DNA from: JBDNFP01 sp041689775
GTDB taxonomy: Bacteria > Bacteroidota > Bacteroidia > Cytophagales > Spirosomataceae
DNA length: 17,694 nucleotides
NCBI GenBank assembly: GCA_041689775.1
Contig: JBDNFP010000358.1
Coordinates: 1 to 17,694 of the forward strand
Reading direction: 5' to 3'
The notes below the pieces were generated by a model. The model did no database searches. It was not told where the DNA came from and saw only the letters and a program-made list of their open reading frames with translations. This document shows, one piece after another, positions 7,083-15,834 of this stretch. Each line of letters starts with the position of its first letter. The stretch's first letter is position 1. The translations under genes and the position numbers were made by a program.

Positions 7083-9629
7083 ATGAAAAAGTATCTTCTC
7101 GGTATCGTCTTACTAGGCTGGGCAATGATCGCCAAAGCTCAGGTGGCCGATAATTATTATTTCCCGGCTAACGTTACGTACAGTCCGGCTATTCCAACTC
7201 CACAGCAGTTTCTAGGCTATCAGGTAGGGCAGTGGCACGTTACCCACGATCAGCGGGTGGCCTACATGAAAAAGCTGGATGAATTCTCGGATCGGATTAC
7301 ATTGGCCGAGTACGCCCGTACTTACGAGAACCGCCCGCTGTTGTTGTTGACGATCACGAACCAGGCTAACCACGCCAACCTCGAAAATATCCGGACGGAG
7401 CACGTTAAACTAACCGACCCAGCCCAGTCAGGAAGCCTGAATACGTCGACAATGCCAGGAGTCGTGTGGATGGGCTATTCTGTACACGGTAATGAACCGA
7501 GTGGAGCTAATGCCTCTTTGCTAGCGGCCTACTATCTGGCTGCGGCGCAAGGGCCTAGCGTGGACTCGCTGCTTCGGGAATGTGTAATTTTGCTTGACCC
7601 ATGCATTAATCCGGACGGCGGAAATCGCTTTGCTAGTTGGGTAAACACCCATAAGAGTATTACACCGGTGAGCGACCCTGATACCCGCGAGTACAACGAA
7701 GTGTGGCCCGGTGGCCGTACCAACCACTATTGGTTTGACCTGAACCGCGATTGGCTCTACACCCAGCATCCAGAAAGTAAAGGAAGGCTTGTGAAGTACC
7801 ACCAGTGGAAACCCAATATTGTCACGGATCATCACGAGATGGGAAGTAACTCTACGTTCTTTTTTCAGCCCGGTATTCCCGCTCGTACCCACCCACTAAC
7901 ACCCCGACTGAATATCGACCTCACGGCCAAAATTGGTACGTACCACGCGGCTGGTTTAGATAAAATCGGATCCTATTACTTCACTCAGGAAAATTACGAC
8001 GACTTTTACTATGGCAAAGGCTCAACCTACCCTGATGTCAATGGCTCCATCGGTATCTTGTTTGAGCAGGCCAGTTCAAGAGGCCACGTTCAGGAAACTA
8101 TCAACGGGTTATTGACTTTCCCATTTACCGTTCGGAATCAGTTTACGGCCACCTTGTCTACTTTGAAGGCGGCTAAGGAAATGCGGGTAGAGCTGCTGAA
8201 CTACATGCGGGATTTCTACAAGCAGGGATCCACCGACGCAGTAAAATCGTATGTGTTTGGCGGAAGTAACGACCGCCCACGTACTTGGGAAATGGTAGAA
8301 ATCTTACGTCGTAATCAGATTGAGGTGTACGAGGTGGCCAAAGATGAAACAGTGGACGGTCGCAATTTTCCTAAGGGCAATGCCTACGTAGTGCCTTTGA
8401 ACCAGCCACAACACCGGGTAGCGAAGGCTATATTTGAAAAGAGGACTCAATTTGAGGACAGTCTCTTTTACGATATTTCGGCTTGGGCAATGCCACTTAC
8501 CTTCAATGTACCCTATGCCGAATCAAAAGCTTCGGTATCACTAGGTAGTAAGGTAGGGGAAAACACCTTTCCCAAGGGTAGTGTTGTGGGCAAAACGGAC
8601 TACTCTTACCTATTTGAGTGGGATAGCTACTACGCTCCCCGGACTTTATACGAACTGGAATCACTAGGATACCTCACCAAAACCGCCACTCAGCGACTCA
8701 CTGTATTGGTACAGGGTAAGCCCCGGATGTTTGACTACGGAACGATACAGGTACAGGTGCGGGATCACGACCCGGAGGAAACCTATCGTTTGCTGCAACG
8801 CCTGGCGGAGCGGGATGGCGTAGACTTTTACGCATCCTCCACGGGACTTACCGGCAGTGGAATTGATTTTGGTAGTGAGAACTTCAAAGCAATGCGTACG
8901 CCACGCCCACTAATGCTGGTAGGCTCGGGTATCAATAGCAATGATGCCGGAGAAGTATGGCACCTACTGGACCAACGGGTAAACGTACCGCTGACGATGG
9001 CCGATATGAGTTCGATCAATCGCGTAGATTTGAGCAAGTACAATACCATTATCATGGTCAGCGGCAACTACAATGCTTTATCCGTGGATAAGATCAAGGA
9101 ATGGATACGCAATGGCGGCGTGTTGATTACGATGGCTGATGCTACAGAATGGGCTTCTGAAAAAGGAGTTTCGCCGATTAAAATCAAGTCGATTCCTAGC
9201 GATACAACGGGCCCCAAGCCTTATGCGTTGTCAGAGCTACACAAAGGGGCACAGGTAACCGGTGGGGCCATATTTCAGGTGAAGCTCGACTTAACTCACC
9301 CACTAGCCTATGGTTATAAAGAGCCGACATTGAATGTATTTCGGGATAACAATATCTTCATTCAACCTATTAAAGATCCTTACGGTGCCCCGGCTATTTA
9401 CACGGATCGACCGCTGGTAAGTGGCTATGTTTCGACTCAAAATGAAAAGCTACTCCGAAACTCTCTTTCCATCGTATGTACCAACTTGGGCTCAGGGAAG
9501 GTCATTGCGATGACGGACAACCCAAACTTCCGGGCCTTCTGGTATGGTACAAATAAATTGTTTTTGAATGCGTTATTTTTCGGTTCGCAGATTTCTTCGG
9601 GCCGTTTTGGAGGAGGTTCAGAAGACTAA
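7083..9629 (+). CDS. Secreted M14-family zinc carboxypeptidase-like protein
   Basis: An 848-residue exported metallopeptidase. I chose ATG 7083 because it begins a clean Sec signal peptide (MKKYLLGIVLLGWAMIAKAQ). The in-frame ATG at 7044 lies in the preceding terminator loop and would put 13 residues in front of the signal. The M14 zinc site is visible: His135-x-x-Glu138 in SVHGNEPSG, a third ligand His in TDHHEMG (250/251), and the candidate catalytic Glu328 in LFEQASS. NRDW and FFFQPG fit the substrate pocket region. After residue ~400 the protein continues far beyond the ~300-residue peptidase domain. It ends with an alpha/beta part (about 660-760, YNTIIMVSGNY, then NGGVLITMAD) resembling a class I glutamine-amidotransferase-like fold, seen in this Bacteroidota subfamily. 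It probably trims peptides in the periplasm or outside the cell; the substrate is unknown. Confidence 0.9.
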   Translation: MKKYLLGIVLLGWAMIAKAQVADNYYFPANVTYSPAIPTPQQFLGYQVGQWHVTHDQRVAYMKKLDEFSDRITLAEYARTYENRPLLLLTITNQANHANLENIRTEHVKLTDPAQSGSLNTSTMPGVVWMGYSVHGNEPSGANASLLAAYYLAAAQGPSVDSLLRECVILLDPCINPDGGNRFASWVNTHKSITPVSDPDTREYNEVWPGGRTNHYWFDLNRDWLYTQHPESKGRLVKYHQWKPNIVTDHHEMGSNSTFFFQPGIPARTHPLTPRLNIDLTAKIGTYHAAGLDKIGSYYFTQENYDDFYYGKGSTYPDVNGSIGILFEQASSRGHVQETINGLLTFPFTVRNQFTATLSTLKAAKEMRVELLNYMRDFYKQGSTDAVKSYVFGGSNDRPRTWEMVEILRRNQIEVYEVAKDETVDGRNFPKGNAYVVPLNQPQHRVAKAIFEKRTQFEDSLFYDISAWAMPLTFNVPYAESKASVSLGSKVGENTFPKGSVVGKTDYSYLFEWDSYYAPRTLYELESLGYLTKTATQRLTVLVQGKPRMFDYGTIQVQVRDHDPEETYRLLQRLAERDGVDFYASSTGLTGSGIDFGSENFKAMRTPRPLMLVGSGINSNDAGEVWHLLDQRVNVPLTMADMSSINRVDLSKYNTIIMVSGNYNALSVDKIKEWIRNGGVLITMADATEWASEKGVSPIKIKSIPSDTTGPKPYALSELHKGAQVTGGAIFQVKLDLTHPLAYGYKEPTLNVFRDNNIFIQPIKDPYGAPAIYTDRPLVSGYVSTQNEKLLRNSLSIVCTNLGSGKVIAMTDNPNFRAFWYGTNKLFLNALFFGSQISSGRFGGGSED

Positions 9630-9647
9630 CGGAAATCTAGTATAAAC

Positions 9648-9690
9648 AACAGGGAGCGCTCCGCTAAGGGCGCTCCCTGTTTGTTTTATT
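9648..9690 (+). terminator. Rho-independent terminator of the M14 peptidase gene
   Basis: AACAGGGAGCGC (9648-9659) pairs perfectly with GCGCTCCCTGTT (9670-9681) over 12 bp with a 10-nt loop, followed by TGTTTTATT. It is placed 19 nt after the peptidase stop codon. Confidence 0.85.
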
Positions 9691-9694
9691 CATA

Positions 9695-9727
9695 GAAAAC
9701 TCACCTTGAAAGCTATCGACGGTGAGT
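9695..9727 (-). terminator. Weak terminator of the aspartyl protease gene
   Basis: On the minus strand ACTCACC (9721-9727 in plus coordinates) pairs with GGTGAGT (9699-9705) over 7 bp with a 15-nt loop and is followed by TTTC. It lies about 30 nt beyond the protease stop codon. The stem is short and the loop large, so this is tentative. Confidence 0.4.
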
Positions 9728-9757
9728 AGTGTATCGGCAGGAACAGGTTAGAGAGTA

Positions 9758-11026
9758 TCAGATCATTCGATGCAGCATGAATTTGGTGAAGAATATTTCA
9801 CCATCCCGTTTTATAAGTAGCTCTACTTCTCTACCATCTCCCTTTTGCAGCATCTTATAGATCTCACTGATGCTTACATTTTCAGATGGAGTGTCGTTAA
9901 TAAACAGTATCTGATCTCCGGGGACCAATCCGGCTTGCTGCGCGGGAGAGTCTTCTACTACTGCGTATACAAAGTAGTTGCGCAGGTCTGCCCCCAAAGC
10001 TTTTATTTCCAAGCCGCTCATATCGTGTTCGAAGGATTCTCGGAGTCGTCTTTTGATGGGCTTTAAAACCATGTAATTGGCTTGGTAGTTCATCGTGACG
10101 TTAAAGCGGCGCAATAGTTCACAGCCTACATTACCTTGCCGATCGATCCGGTCGGGGAGTTTCGAGCCAAAAGAAGCACTATCTGGAAAGGAGGCAACGA
10201 TGTTGTCGAGTTCAAAGCGCCCGAACTTGATGCGCTCGATCCGGCCCAAGCTACCGTTAATTACCCCGTTGAGCCCGCGGCCCAGCTGGGTACGAATCAC
10301 TTTTTCGGGTACCGGAATATTATTGTCTGACGTTTTATCCAAAAACAGCGCGTGGCCCGCTCCGGTATCAATCACTACCCGGATTGGGTGCTCGCGGCCG
10401 TCGGCAAATAAAGCTACGGCGTTGGTAAAAGGCTTGGTGTCTTCAATGGAAATCGGGTATTTATCGCCTTTACGCTTTTTGTAGGTATAGTGTTCGGGTT
10501 TTTCCAGGATGAGTACCTTACGATGAAAATCAATGGTGACCACGAAGTTGTTGAATATATCGTAGCCAAAAATACCGTGGACGGGTACTCCCACGTATTC
10601 GGATAAGTGCAGGAGGTCTTCCTCCATGATCAGTAAATTCTGATGGTTGGCCTTCATTTTTCCCATCGAAAGTGAATTGTCCAGGGCTACCCCGGCGGAT
10701 ATCGGTTGTCCTTCACCCGCTCCGGCGAGTACTACTTTGCGGGTCAAGCGAAGATTTTGCCGACGAAGCGCATTGGGATCAGTAATCAGAGTTGTGCTGA
10801 CGCCGGTATCCAGTATAAAGCGGAGGGTATCAGAATCATTAATCTGTACCGGTACGATAATCAAGTTAGAATGGAATTCAAAAGGAATACGTACGATTTT
10901 ACGTTTACCTTCCAGAAAGAAACCGAATTTATCCTCCGGCTCCCATTGTTTTTGTGCTTCTACCCGGAAACTATTTCCCAATAAAAGCCCAAGCAGGACG
11001 ACGATATGTGTACTCACTCCTTTCAT
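9758..11026 (-). CDS. Exported retropepsin-like aspartyl protease with C-terminal PDZ domain
   Basis: A 422-residue protein with a Sec signal at about 1-25 (ending VEAQ). It has two aspartyl-protease half-sites: RFILDTGVSTTLI (DTG at 73-75) and RVVIDTGAGHALF (DTG at 220-222). Pepsin-type families carry two such motifs in one chain, whereas retroviral enzymes carry one and dimerise. The flap-like glycine-rich segment AGAGEGQPIS (101-110) follows the first site. The C-terminus (~335-415) is PDZ-like, with DSPAQQAGLVPGDQILFIND as its carboxylate-binding and turn region. This layout matches the 'aspartyl protease family protein with PDZ' common in Bacteroidota. The PDZ probably recognises C-termini of periplasmic substrates; the true substrate is unknown. 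It is a single leftward gene between two rightward genes. I see no good promoter match upstream. Confidence 0.9.
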   Translation of the reverse strand: MKGVSTHIVVLLGLLLGNSFRVEAQKQWEPEDKFGFFLEGKRKIVRIPFEFHSNLIIVPVQINDSDTLRFILDTGVSTTLITDPNALRRQNLRLTRKVVLAGAGEGQPISAGVALDNSLSMGKMKANHQNLLIMEEDLLHLSEYVGVPVHGIFGYDIFNNFVVTIDFHRKVLILEKPEHYTYKKRKGDKYPISIEDTKPFTNAVALFADGREHPIRVVIDTGAGHALFLDKTSDNNIPVPEKVIRTQLGRGLNGVINGSLGRIERIKFGRFELDNIVASFPDSASFGSKLPDRIDRQGNVGCELLRRFNVTMNYQANYMVLKPIKRRLRESFEHDMSGLEIKALGADLRNYFVYAVVEDSPAQQAGLVPGDQILFINDTPSENVSISEIYKMLQKGDGREVELLIKRDGEIFFTKFMLHRMI

Positions 11027-11214
11027 AACTGCCTCACTGTTGCTATACTAGGCAAATGCACCATTCTGTTTCTTGTTTAAACACAAATAAAACTTAATAA
11101 GTTTCTAAAATGTTGATTTTTTATGTGGAGGAAATATATTCCCGTGCGTCGAGGGAAAAAAAGGTAATTTTATGCCTCAATTAATTGTTTGACCCATTAT
11201 TACCCCGCCTGATT

Positions 11215-11979
11215 ATGCGTAAGAAAATAGTAGCCGGAAACTGGAAGATGAATAAGACCCTCGATGAAGCCCTCGCGCTTACCTCGGAGGTAGTAAACAT
11301 GATCAATGACGAAATAAGAGGTGATGTAGAAGTAATTCTGTGTACACCTTCGCTGTACCTGACCATCCTGGGTAAGTACGTTGAAAACTCACCCAAGGTA
11401 TCGTTGGGGGCCCAAAACTGCCACGAAAAATCCTCCGGAGCCTACACGGGCGAAGTGTCGGCTCCAATGCTGAAAGCGATCGGTATTAACTACGTCATTC
11501 TTGGCCACAGTGAGCGTCGGCAGTATTTTGCGGAAACCAACGAGCAGTTGGCGGCGAAAGTTGATATAGCTCTGGAAAACGGTTTGACGCCTATTTTCTG
11601 CTGCGGAGAGTCGCTGGAACAACGCCAGAATGAAGATTTTGTTGAGGTAGTTAAAACACAGCTTACCGAAAGTCTTTTTCACCTGAGCGCGGAGCAGTTG
11701 GCTTCCATTGTGATTGCCTACGAACCTATTTGGGCCATTGGTACTGGGCTAACAGCCAGCAGCGACCAAGCCCAGGAAATGCACGCTGCCCTACGCGCCC
11801 ATCTAGCGGGCAAGTATGGTGAAGCCGTAGCGGATGAGATTTCTATTCTGTACGGAGGAAGTGTTGGGGCGGGTAATGCCGAAGAACTGTTTGCTTGTCC
11901 GGACGTGGATGGTGGCCTGGTTGGAGGTGCCTCTCTCAAATCGCGTGACTTTACCACCATCGTGAAAGCTCGTCAGTAA
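11215..11979 (+). CDS. tpiA: Triosephosphate isomerase
   Basis: A 254-residue TIM-barrel enzyme interconverting dihydroxyacetone phosphate and glyceraldehyde 3-phosphate in glycolysis and gluconeogenesis. All key residues are present: Asn9 and Lys11 in AGNWKMN, the electrophile His98 in LGHSERR, and the catalytic base Glu170 in AYEPIWAIGTG, which runs into the mobile loop 6 (about 171-181). The phosphate-binding segments are YGGSV (213-217) and GGLVGGASL (233-241). The start is set by family alignment: MRKKIVAGNWKMN is the usual N-terminus, and a longer frame from a TTG at 11185 would add ten residues with no support. The length is normal. It is transcribed alone, convergent with the rhodanese gene and closed by a long hairpin. 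Confidence 0.98.
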   Translation: MRKKIVAGNWKMNKTLDEALALTSEVVNMINDEIRGDVEVILCTPSLYLTILGKYVENSPKVSLGAQNCHEKSSGAYTGEVSAPMLKAIGINYVILGHSERRQYFAETNEQLAAKVDIALENGLTPIFCCGESLEQRQNEDFVEVVKTQLTESLFHLSAEQLASIVIAYEPIWAIGTGLTASSDQAQEMHAALRAHLAGKYGEAVADEISILYGGSVGAGNAEELFACPDVDGGLVGGASLKSRDFTTIVKARQ

Positions 11980-12002
11980 ATAATTACGACGTATATGTAT
12001 CT

Positions 12003-12049
12003 TAGAAACAGGACGGCCCACGAGATTCTCGGGGGCCGTCCTGTTTCTA
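12003..12049. terminator. Bidirectional hairpin terminator between tpiA and the rhodanese gene
   Basis: TAGAAACAGGACGGCC (12003-12018) pairs perfectly over 16 bp with GGCCGTCCTGTTTCTA (12034-12049). The 15-nt loop contains an additional CGAG/CTCG stem. It lies 23 nt after tpiA and 14 nt after the convergent rhodanese gene, so it can serve both. T-tracts are only moderate. Confidence 0.8.
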
Positions 12050-12063
12050 TTAACGCTGCTTAC

Positions 12064-12564
12064 TTAGTACACTTTCTCCCCTTTTCGGAGCCATATGCCC
12101 CATGCGTGCGAGTAGGCGTGTACTTTCCTAGTGCGTTTACCCTTTTCGTCGACGATAGGCTTGCCCTGATTGACCCATTCAAACAGACTTCCATTGAGGT
12201 TTTGTACATTTGTATAACCCGCGTCGAGTAGTTTCTTACCGATTTGCTCGCTTCTTACACCTACGGAGCAATACACGATCAAGGGAGTCGTCTTATCGAT
12301 TCCTTTCATTTTATCCAAAGAAAATTCGTCGTAGCCTACCCACCTGGCGTTTGGGATGTGACTCACTTTAAACTCTTCGTAGGCCCGGGTGTCTAAAAAT
12401 AGGACAGACTTCATTTTTGCCGCGTCATCGCAGCTGACGAGAGGCACCGTATTCTTATAAAGGGTCTTTAATAGCACTTTGTAGCTATTACTGGTTATTT
12501 GACCAAGCGTTGCCGTAAACGAAAGTAGCACTACAATATAAGTTAAAATCCACGTTTTTTTCAT
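12064..12564 (-). CDS. Periplasmic single-domain rhodanese-like protein
   Basis: A 166-residue protein with a Sec signal at about 1-22 (MKKTWILTYIVVLLSFTATLGQ), so it acts outside the cytoplasm. The single rhodanese domain (about 40-137) has the usual landmarks: LFLDTRAYEEFKVSHIPNAR (the D-x-R and HIPNA motifs) and the active-site loop YCSVGVRS with Cys99. It continues into GYTNVQNLNGSLFEW, typical of the domain's end. The intact Cys suggests persulfide or thiosulfate sulfurtransferase chemistry, but the physiological sulfur donor and acceptor are unknown. A basic-aromatic tail of about 25 residues follows. It is a single leftward gene, divergent from the GH3 gene across 87 bp that contain a palindrome (12586-12600). 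Confidence 0.9.
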   Translation of the reverse strand: MKKTWILTYIVVLLSFTATLGQITSNSYKVLLKTLYKNTVPLVSCDDAAKMKSVLFLDTRAYEEFKVSHIPNARWVGYDEFSLDKMKGIDKTTPLIVYCSVGVRSEQIGKKLLDAGYTNVQNLNGSLFEWVNQGKPIVDEKGKRTRKVHAYSHAWGIWLRKGEKVY

Positions 12565-12585
12565 GATATTGCGTTATAATGATAG

Positions 12586-12600
12586 TGCAAAACGTTTGCA
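12586..12600. promoter_or_regulatory. Candidate operator: TGCAAA-ACG-TTTGCA inverted repeat
   Basis: A perfect 6-bp inverted repeat with a 3-nt spacer sits in the 87-bp gap between the divergent rhodanese and GH3 genes, 22 nt from the rhodanese ATG and 52 nt from the GH3 ATG. The AAACGTTT core with a central CG resembles LacI-family operators. No clear -33/-7 pair is visible beside it. Confidence 0.3.
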
Positions 12601-12651
12601 GAATGATTTTCTGTCCAAGTTAATTGCATTAATAAATGTTAAACAGTAGGT

Positions 12652-14454
12652 ATGAAAAATTGGTTTGGTCGGATTTATCGTTCACGTTTTTTTCAAGTGG
12701 TTGTGGGGATAATGGTTGCACTGATTGTTAGTTCAGTGGTAGCAACGGCGTTGAAGTTACGTGGAAAAGTGCCGCCCCGGACGTTCGTTAGCTCCGACAC
12801 CACGGATGAGGTAAAAATGGAAATAGTTCGTGCTTCCAGACCCAAGAGAATAGGCCCTGCGGTAAATGTTCTTCCCGAAAGTGCGTGGGTAGATAGTACG
12901 TTGCAATCTCTAACCTTAGACGAAAAGATCGGGCAATTCTTCATGATTGCAACTTATTCTAACCGAAACGAGTCTGATTATCGCTCCGTTGAAAAACTTA
13001 TCACCGATTACCACCTCGGAGGCCTGATTTTCTTTCAGGGAGGCCCGTACCGTCAGGCCCGGCTCACTAACCGTTACCAGGCTATTTCTAAAGTACCCCT
13101 GTTCATCGGTATTGATGGCGAGTGGGGCTTAGGTATGCGGCTCGATAGTACGATATCGTTTCCCAAACAAATGGTACTTGGAGCCATTCAGGACGATAAA
13201 CTTATCTATCGTATGGGCGATGAAATTGGTCGTCATTGCCAGCGATTGGGTATCCATATCAATTTTGCACCCGTTTCAGATGTAAACAATAACCCTGATA
13301 ATCCCGTCATTGGTTCTCGGGCGTTTGGTCAAGATCCGCAGAACGTTACGCGCAAGGCCATTGCCTACATGAAAGGTTTACAGCACAACGGAGTGATCGC
13401 AACCGCGAAGCATTTTCCCGGGCATGGGGATACTGACGCTGACTCACATTATACATTACCCGTGGTAAGCCACTCCTCAGATCAGCTGTGGGATATAGAT
13501 CTATACCCTTATCGTAAAATGATCGCCGATAGCTTAATGGGTGTATTGAACGGGCATTTGTACGTTCCGGTGCTAGATAATACTCCTCAATTGGCTAGTT
13601 CGCTTTCCAAAAAAATTGTGACAGATTTATTGCGCAACGAAATGGGCTTTCGAGGACTTGCCTTCACGGACGCCATGAATATGCGCGGGGTACTACGAAA
13701 CGGAAAGGCATCGGATGTGAACCTCCAAGCACTTCTGGCAGGAAATGATATTCTATTGTACCCCGAAAGTGTAGACGAAACCGTTAGATCGATTAAGGAT
13801 GCGGTAGCCCGTGGTACGATCAGTGAGGAGTTTATCGATGGAAAAGTGAAAAGAATCTTACAGGGTAAATACTGGGTAGGCCTGGATCGCTACAAACCCA
13901 TTGATTTGAAGAACCTGGATCAAGACCTTAACAACGAAGAAAGCCACGAGCTATCAGAAGAGCTAAGCGAGGCGTCGGTAACGGTGGTGCGTAACGATAA
14001 TGACCTGATTCCGATCGGAGCCGTTGATCGCCTAAAAATAGCGTCTGTTACCATTGGTGCAGGAAAAGGGACTGCCTTTCAGAAAATGATGAGTAACTAT
14101 GCACCAGTCAAGCATTTTATTTTCGAAGAAAAGCCTGATAATAATCAGCTAGTAACCGAAATGCTCGACTATCTGGCTCCTTTTGACGTCGTTGTGGTAG
14201 GTATTCATGATATTAGTAACTCGCCCCGCCGTCGGCATGGCATTACAACTGGCTCGGCTGATTTTGTACGTCGTTTAAAAGAACAGGGTAAGAAAGTAGT
14301 ACTTTGTTTGTTTGGGACACCATATAGCATCCGTTTCTTTTCTGATCCTGATGCCTTAATCTGCGCGAATGAGGATAATGAAACAACCGAAGGAGTTACT
14401 TCACAGATATTATTCGGGGCACTATCATCAAGGGTGCTTTGCCCGTGTCGGTAG
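12652..14454 (+). CDS. GH3 beta-N-acetylhexosaminidase-like N-terminal part of a frameshifted fusion protein
   Basis: A 600-residue frame with an N-terminal membrane segment (about 14-34), possibly an uncleaved anchor or signal, then a linker. A glycoside hydrolase family 3 catalytic domain runs from about residue 85 to 420. It shows the NagZ-type loop KHFPGHGDT (253-261), which supplies the general acid/base His in that subgroup, and FTDAMNM with candidate nucleophile Asp340. FIGIDGEWGLGMR (around 160-175) and NFAPVSDVN also fit the family. The following ~180 residues resemble the GH3 C-terminal alpha/beta domain. The natural frame is lost at the G-run 14416-14419; the final residues (LSSRVLCPCR) are out of frame. 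Related Bacteroidota proteins continue into a serine hydrolase domain, which here lies in another frame directly downstream. Likely substrates are peptidoglycan or other N-acetylglucosamine glycans. Confidence 0.85.
   Translation: MKNWFGRIYRSRFFQVVVGIMVALIVSSVVATALKLRGKVPPRTFVSSDTTDEVKMEIVRASRPKRIGPAVNVLPESAWVDSTLQSLTLDEKIGQFFMIATYSNRNESDYRSVEKLITDYHLGGLIFFQGGPYRQARLTNRYQAISKVPLFIGIDGEWGLGMRLDSTISFPKQMVLGAIQDDKLIYRMGDEIGRHCQRLGIHINFAPVSDVNNNPDNPVIGSRAFGQDPQNVTRKAIAYMKGLQHNGVIATAKHFPGHGDTDADSHYTLPVVSHSSDQLWDIDLYPYRKMIADSLMGVLNGHLYVPVLDNTPQLASSLSKKIVTDLLRNEMGFRGLAFTDAMNMRGVLRNGKASDVNLQALLAGNDILLYPESVDETVRSIKDAVARGTISEEFIDGKVKRILQGKYWVGLDRYKPIDLKNLDQDLNNEESHELSEELSEASVTVVRNDNDLIPIGAVDRLKIASVTIGAGKGTAFQKMMSNYAPVKHFIFEEKPDNNQLVTEMLDYLAPFDVVVVGIHDISNSPRRRHGITTGSADFVRRLKEQGKKVVLCLFGTPYSIRFFSDPDALICANEDNETTEGVTSQILFGALSSRVLCPCR
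14416..14419 (+). other. Probable single-base deletion (frameshift) in a G homopolymer
   Basis: The upstream frame reads TTA TTC GGG GCA, then garbles and stops. With one extra G it reads L-F-G-G-T-I-I-K-G-A-L-P-V-S, which runs straight into the downstream serine hydrolase frame. The corrected length (12652-15725 plus one base) is exactly 1025 codons, giving 1024 residues plus stop. This could be a sequencing or assembly error, a true inactivating or phase-variable mutation, or less likely a -1 recoding site. Confidence 0.8.
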
Positions 14455-15725
14455 CAAGCTACAAGCCGGGTACTAGTATCGAAACAGTAGCTTTGGGCAG
14501 GCTGAGCTATGGCACTCCCGAAACGGTGGGCATGGATGGGAATCAACTCCATAAAATTGATGCAGTTGTTGAGGAAGCCATTGATCAGCACGTTTTTCCG
14601 GGCTGTCAGGTATTGGTAGCACGCAAAGGTAGGATTGTGTACTCAAAAGCCTATGGTACTCTCAACTACCTCACTTCCAACCGGGTTACGCAGGAGACGC
14701 TCTACGATCTGGCTTCGGTGACCAAAGTCTCAGCTACGTTACAATCAGTGATGTGGCTGTACGATCAACAGAAACTGGATCTTGATCAGAAGGCATCTGC
14801 TTATTTGCCTGAGCTGAAGGGTACCAATAAACAAAACATAACCATCCGGAATTTGCTACTACACCGCTCCGGGCTGGTATCGTTTTATCCTAAACTATGG
14901 GCGAATACCATGACGGGCGGTGGTGGTCTACTGCCCGAGTATTACAGCTCTGTACAGGATACTACCTACTATTTACAGGTTGCGCCGCGCCTGTTTGCCA
15001 AACCGATGCTGCGCGACTCCGTCTGGAAGTGGGTTGTAGACTCGCCTATGACAAATCGTCGTGATGGTGGAGGTAAGTACCCTTATATATATAGCGATCT
15101 GGGTTTCCTGACCCTGCAAAAAGTAGTGGAGCGCCTCACGGGTCAGCCACTTGATGTGTTTGTGTACAAAACGTTTTATGAGCCACTTGGTTTATCCACT
15201 CTTGGTTTTAATCCGTTAAGACGGTTTGCGCCGGAGGGCATAGCACCCACCGAGCAGGACTATCGTTTCCGTAGTCAGTTGTTGCAAGGTACGGTGCACG
15301 ATCAGATGGCGGCGATACAAGGTGGAGTGTCTGGCCACGCTGGGCTTTTTGGTACGGCTACCGATCTTGCCGTCGTCATGCAAATGAATTTATGGAAAGG
15401 TAAGTATGGTGGAAAAACCTTTTTTCAGCCGGGGACGGTACCTTCTTTCGCCCGTCTGTATGATTCATCACATCACCGTGGTTTAGGCTGGGACAAAGTA
15501 CCCTCTTCGGGTAACAGCGTGTATGTGTCAGATAAGGCCTCCGCCAATTCTTTTGGCCACACCGGCTTTACGGGGGCGGTGGTCTGGGCCGACCCGGACG
15601 AAGAACTTGTATATATATTTTTATCTAACCGGATTCACCCTGACATGGAAAATGATGGAATCGTAAAACATAAGACAAGACGTAAAATCCACGACATTAT
15701 TTATGAGTCCCTGCTAGGATCATAG
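14439..15725 (+). CDS. Serine hydrolase (beta-lactamase-like, S12) C-terminal part of the frameshifted fusion
   Basis: A frame of up to 428 residues coding for a class C beta-lactamase/penicillin-binding-protein-like serine hydrolase. In restored numbering the catalytic motifs are Ser689-x-x-Lys692 in ASVTK, Tyr814 in YSDLGF (the Y-x-N equivalent, with Asp) and GHTGFTG around His970 (the K-T-G equivalent). It has no start codon of its own beyond a TTG, no ribosome-binding site, no signal peptide, and it overlaps the GH3 frame. It is therefore best read as the C-terminal half of one protein. Its first residues (PVSVASY) match the usual end of a GH3 C-terminal domain. The pairing of a hexosaminidase with a penicillin-binding-type hydrolase suggests cell-wall or muropeptide processing in the periplasm, an inference. 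If the shift is real, this half is probably not made. Confidence 0.82.
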   Translation: MPVSVASYKPGTSIETVALGRLSYGTPETVGMDGNQLHKIDAVVEEAIDQHVFPGCQVLVARKGRIVYSKAYGTLNYLTSNRVTQETLYDLASVTKVSATLQSVMWLYDQQKLDLDQKASAYLPELKGTNKQNITIRNLLLHRSGLVSFYPKLWANTMTGGGGLLPEYYSSVQDTTYYLQVAPRLFAKPMLRDSVWKWVVDSPMTNRRDGGGKYPYIYSDLGFLTLQKVVERLTGQPLDVFVYKTFYEPLGLSTLGFNPLRRFAPEGIAPTEQDYRFRSQLLQGTVHDQMAAIQGGVSGHAGLFGTATDLAVVMQMNLWKGKYGGKTFFQPGTVPSFARLYDSSHHRGLGWDKVPSSGNSVYVSDKASANSFGHTGFTGAVVWADPDEELVYIFLSNRIHPDMENDGIVKHKTRRKIHDIIYESLLGS

Positions 15726-15737
15726 GCGTTACCCAAC

Positions 15738-15767
15738 TAGCAGAGGTAATCTGCTACCTTCATTTTC
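15738..15767 (+). terminator. Weak hairpin after the serine hydrolase frame
   Basis: TAGCAGA (15738-15744) pairs with TCTGCTA (15750-15756) around a 5-nt loop and is followed by CCTTCATTTTC. It lies 12 nt beyond the stop codon; the stem is short and the T-tract interrupted. Confidence 0.45.
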
Positions 15768-15834
15768 AAAAATATACCTAACTTTATCCGCAAATTCTGG
15801 ATAGAATAGTATCTAACTTCATAAATATTGATGT

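Noticed and set aside
11185..11214. TTG start adding ten residues to triosephosphate isomerase
   Set aside because: The family's N-terminus begins at the ATG at 11215 (MRKKIVAGNWKMN); the extra residues resemble nothing in the family.
14411..14425. Programmed -1 ribosomal frameshift joining the GH3 and serine hydrolase frames
   Set aside because: The site does not fit an X-XXY-YYZ slippery heptamer, and homologous fusions are, to my knowledge, encoded in one frame. A deletion or sequencing error is simpler, though recoding is not strictly excluded.
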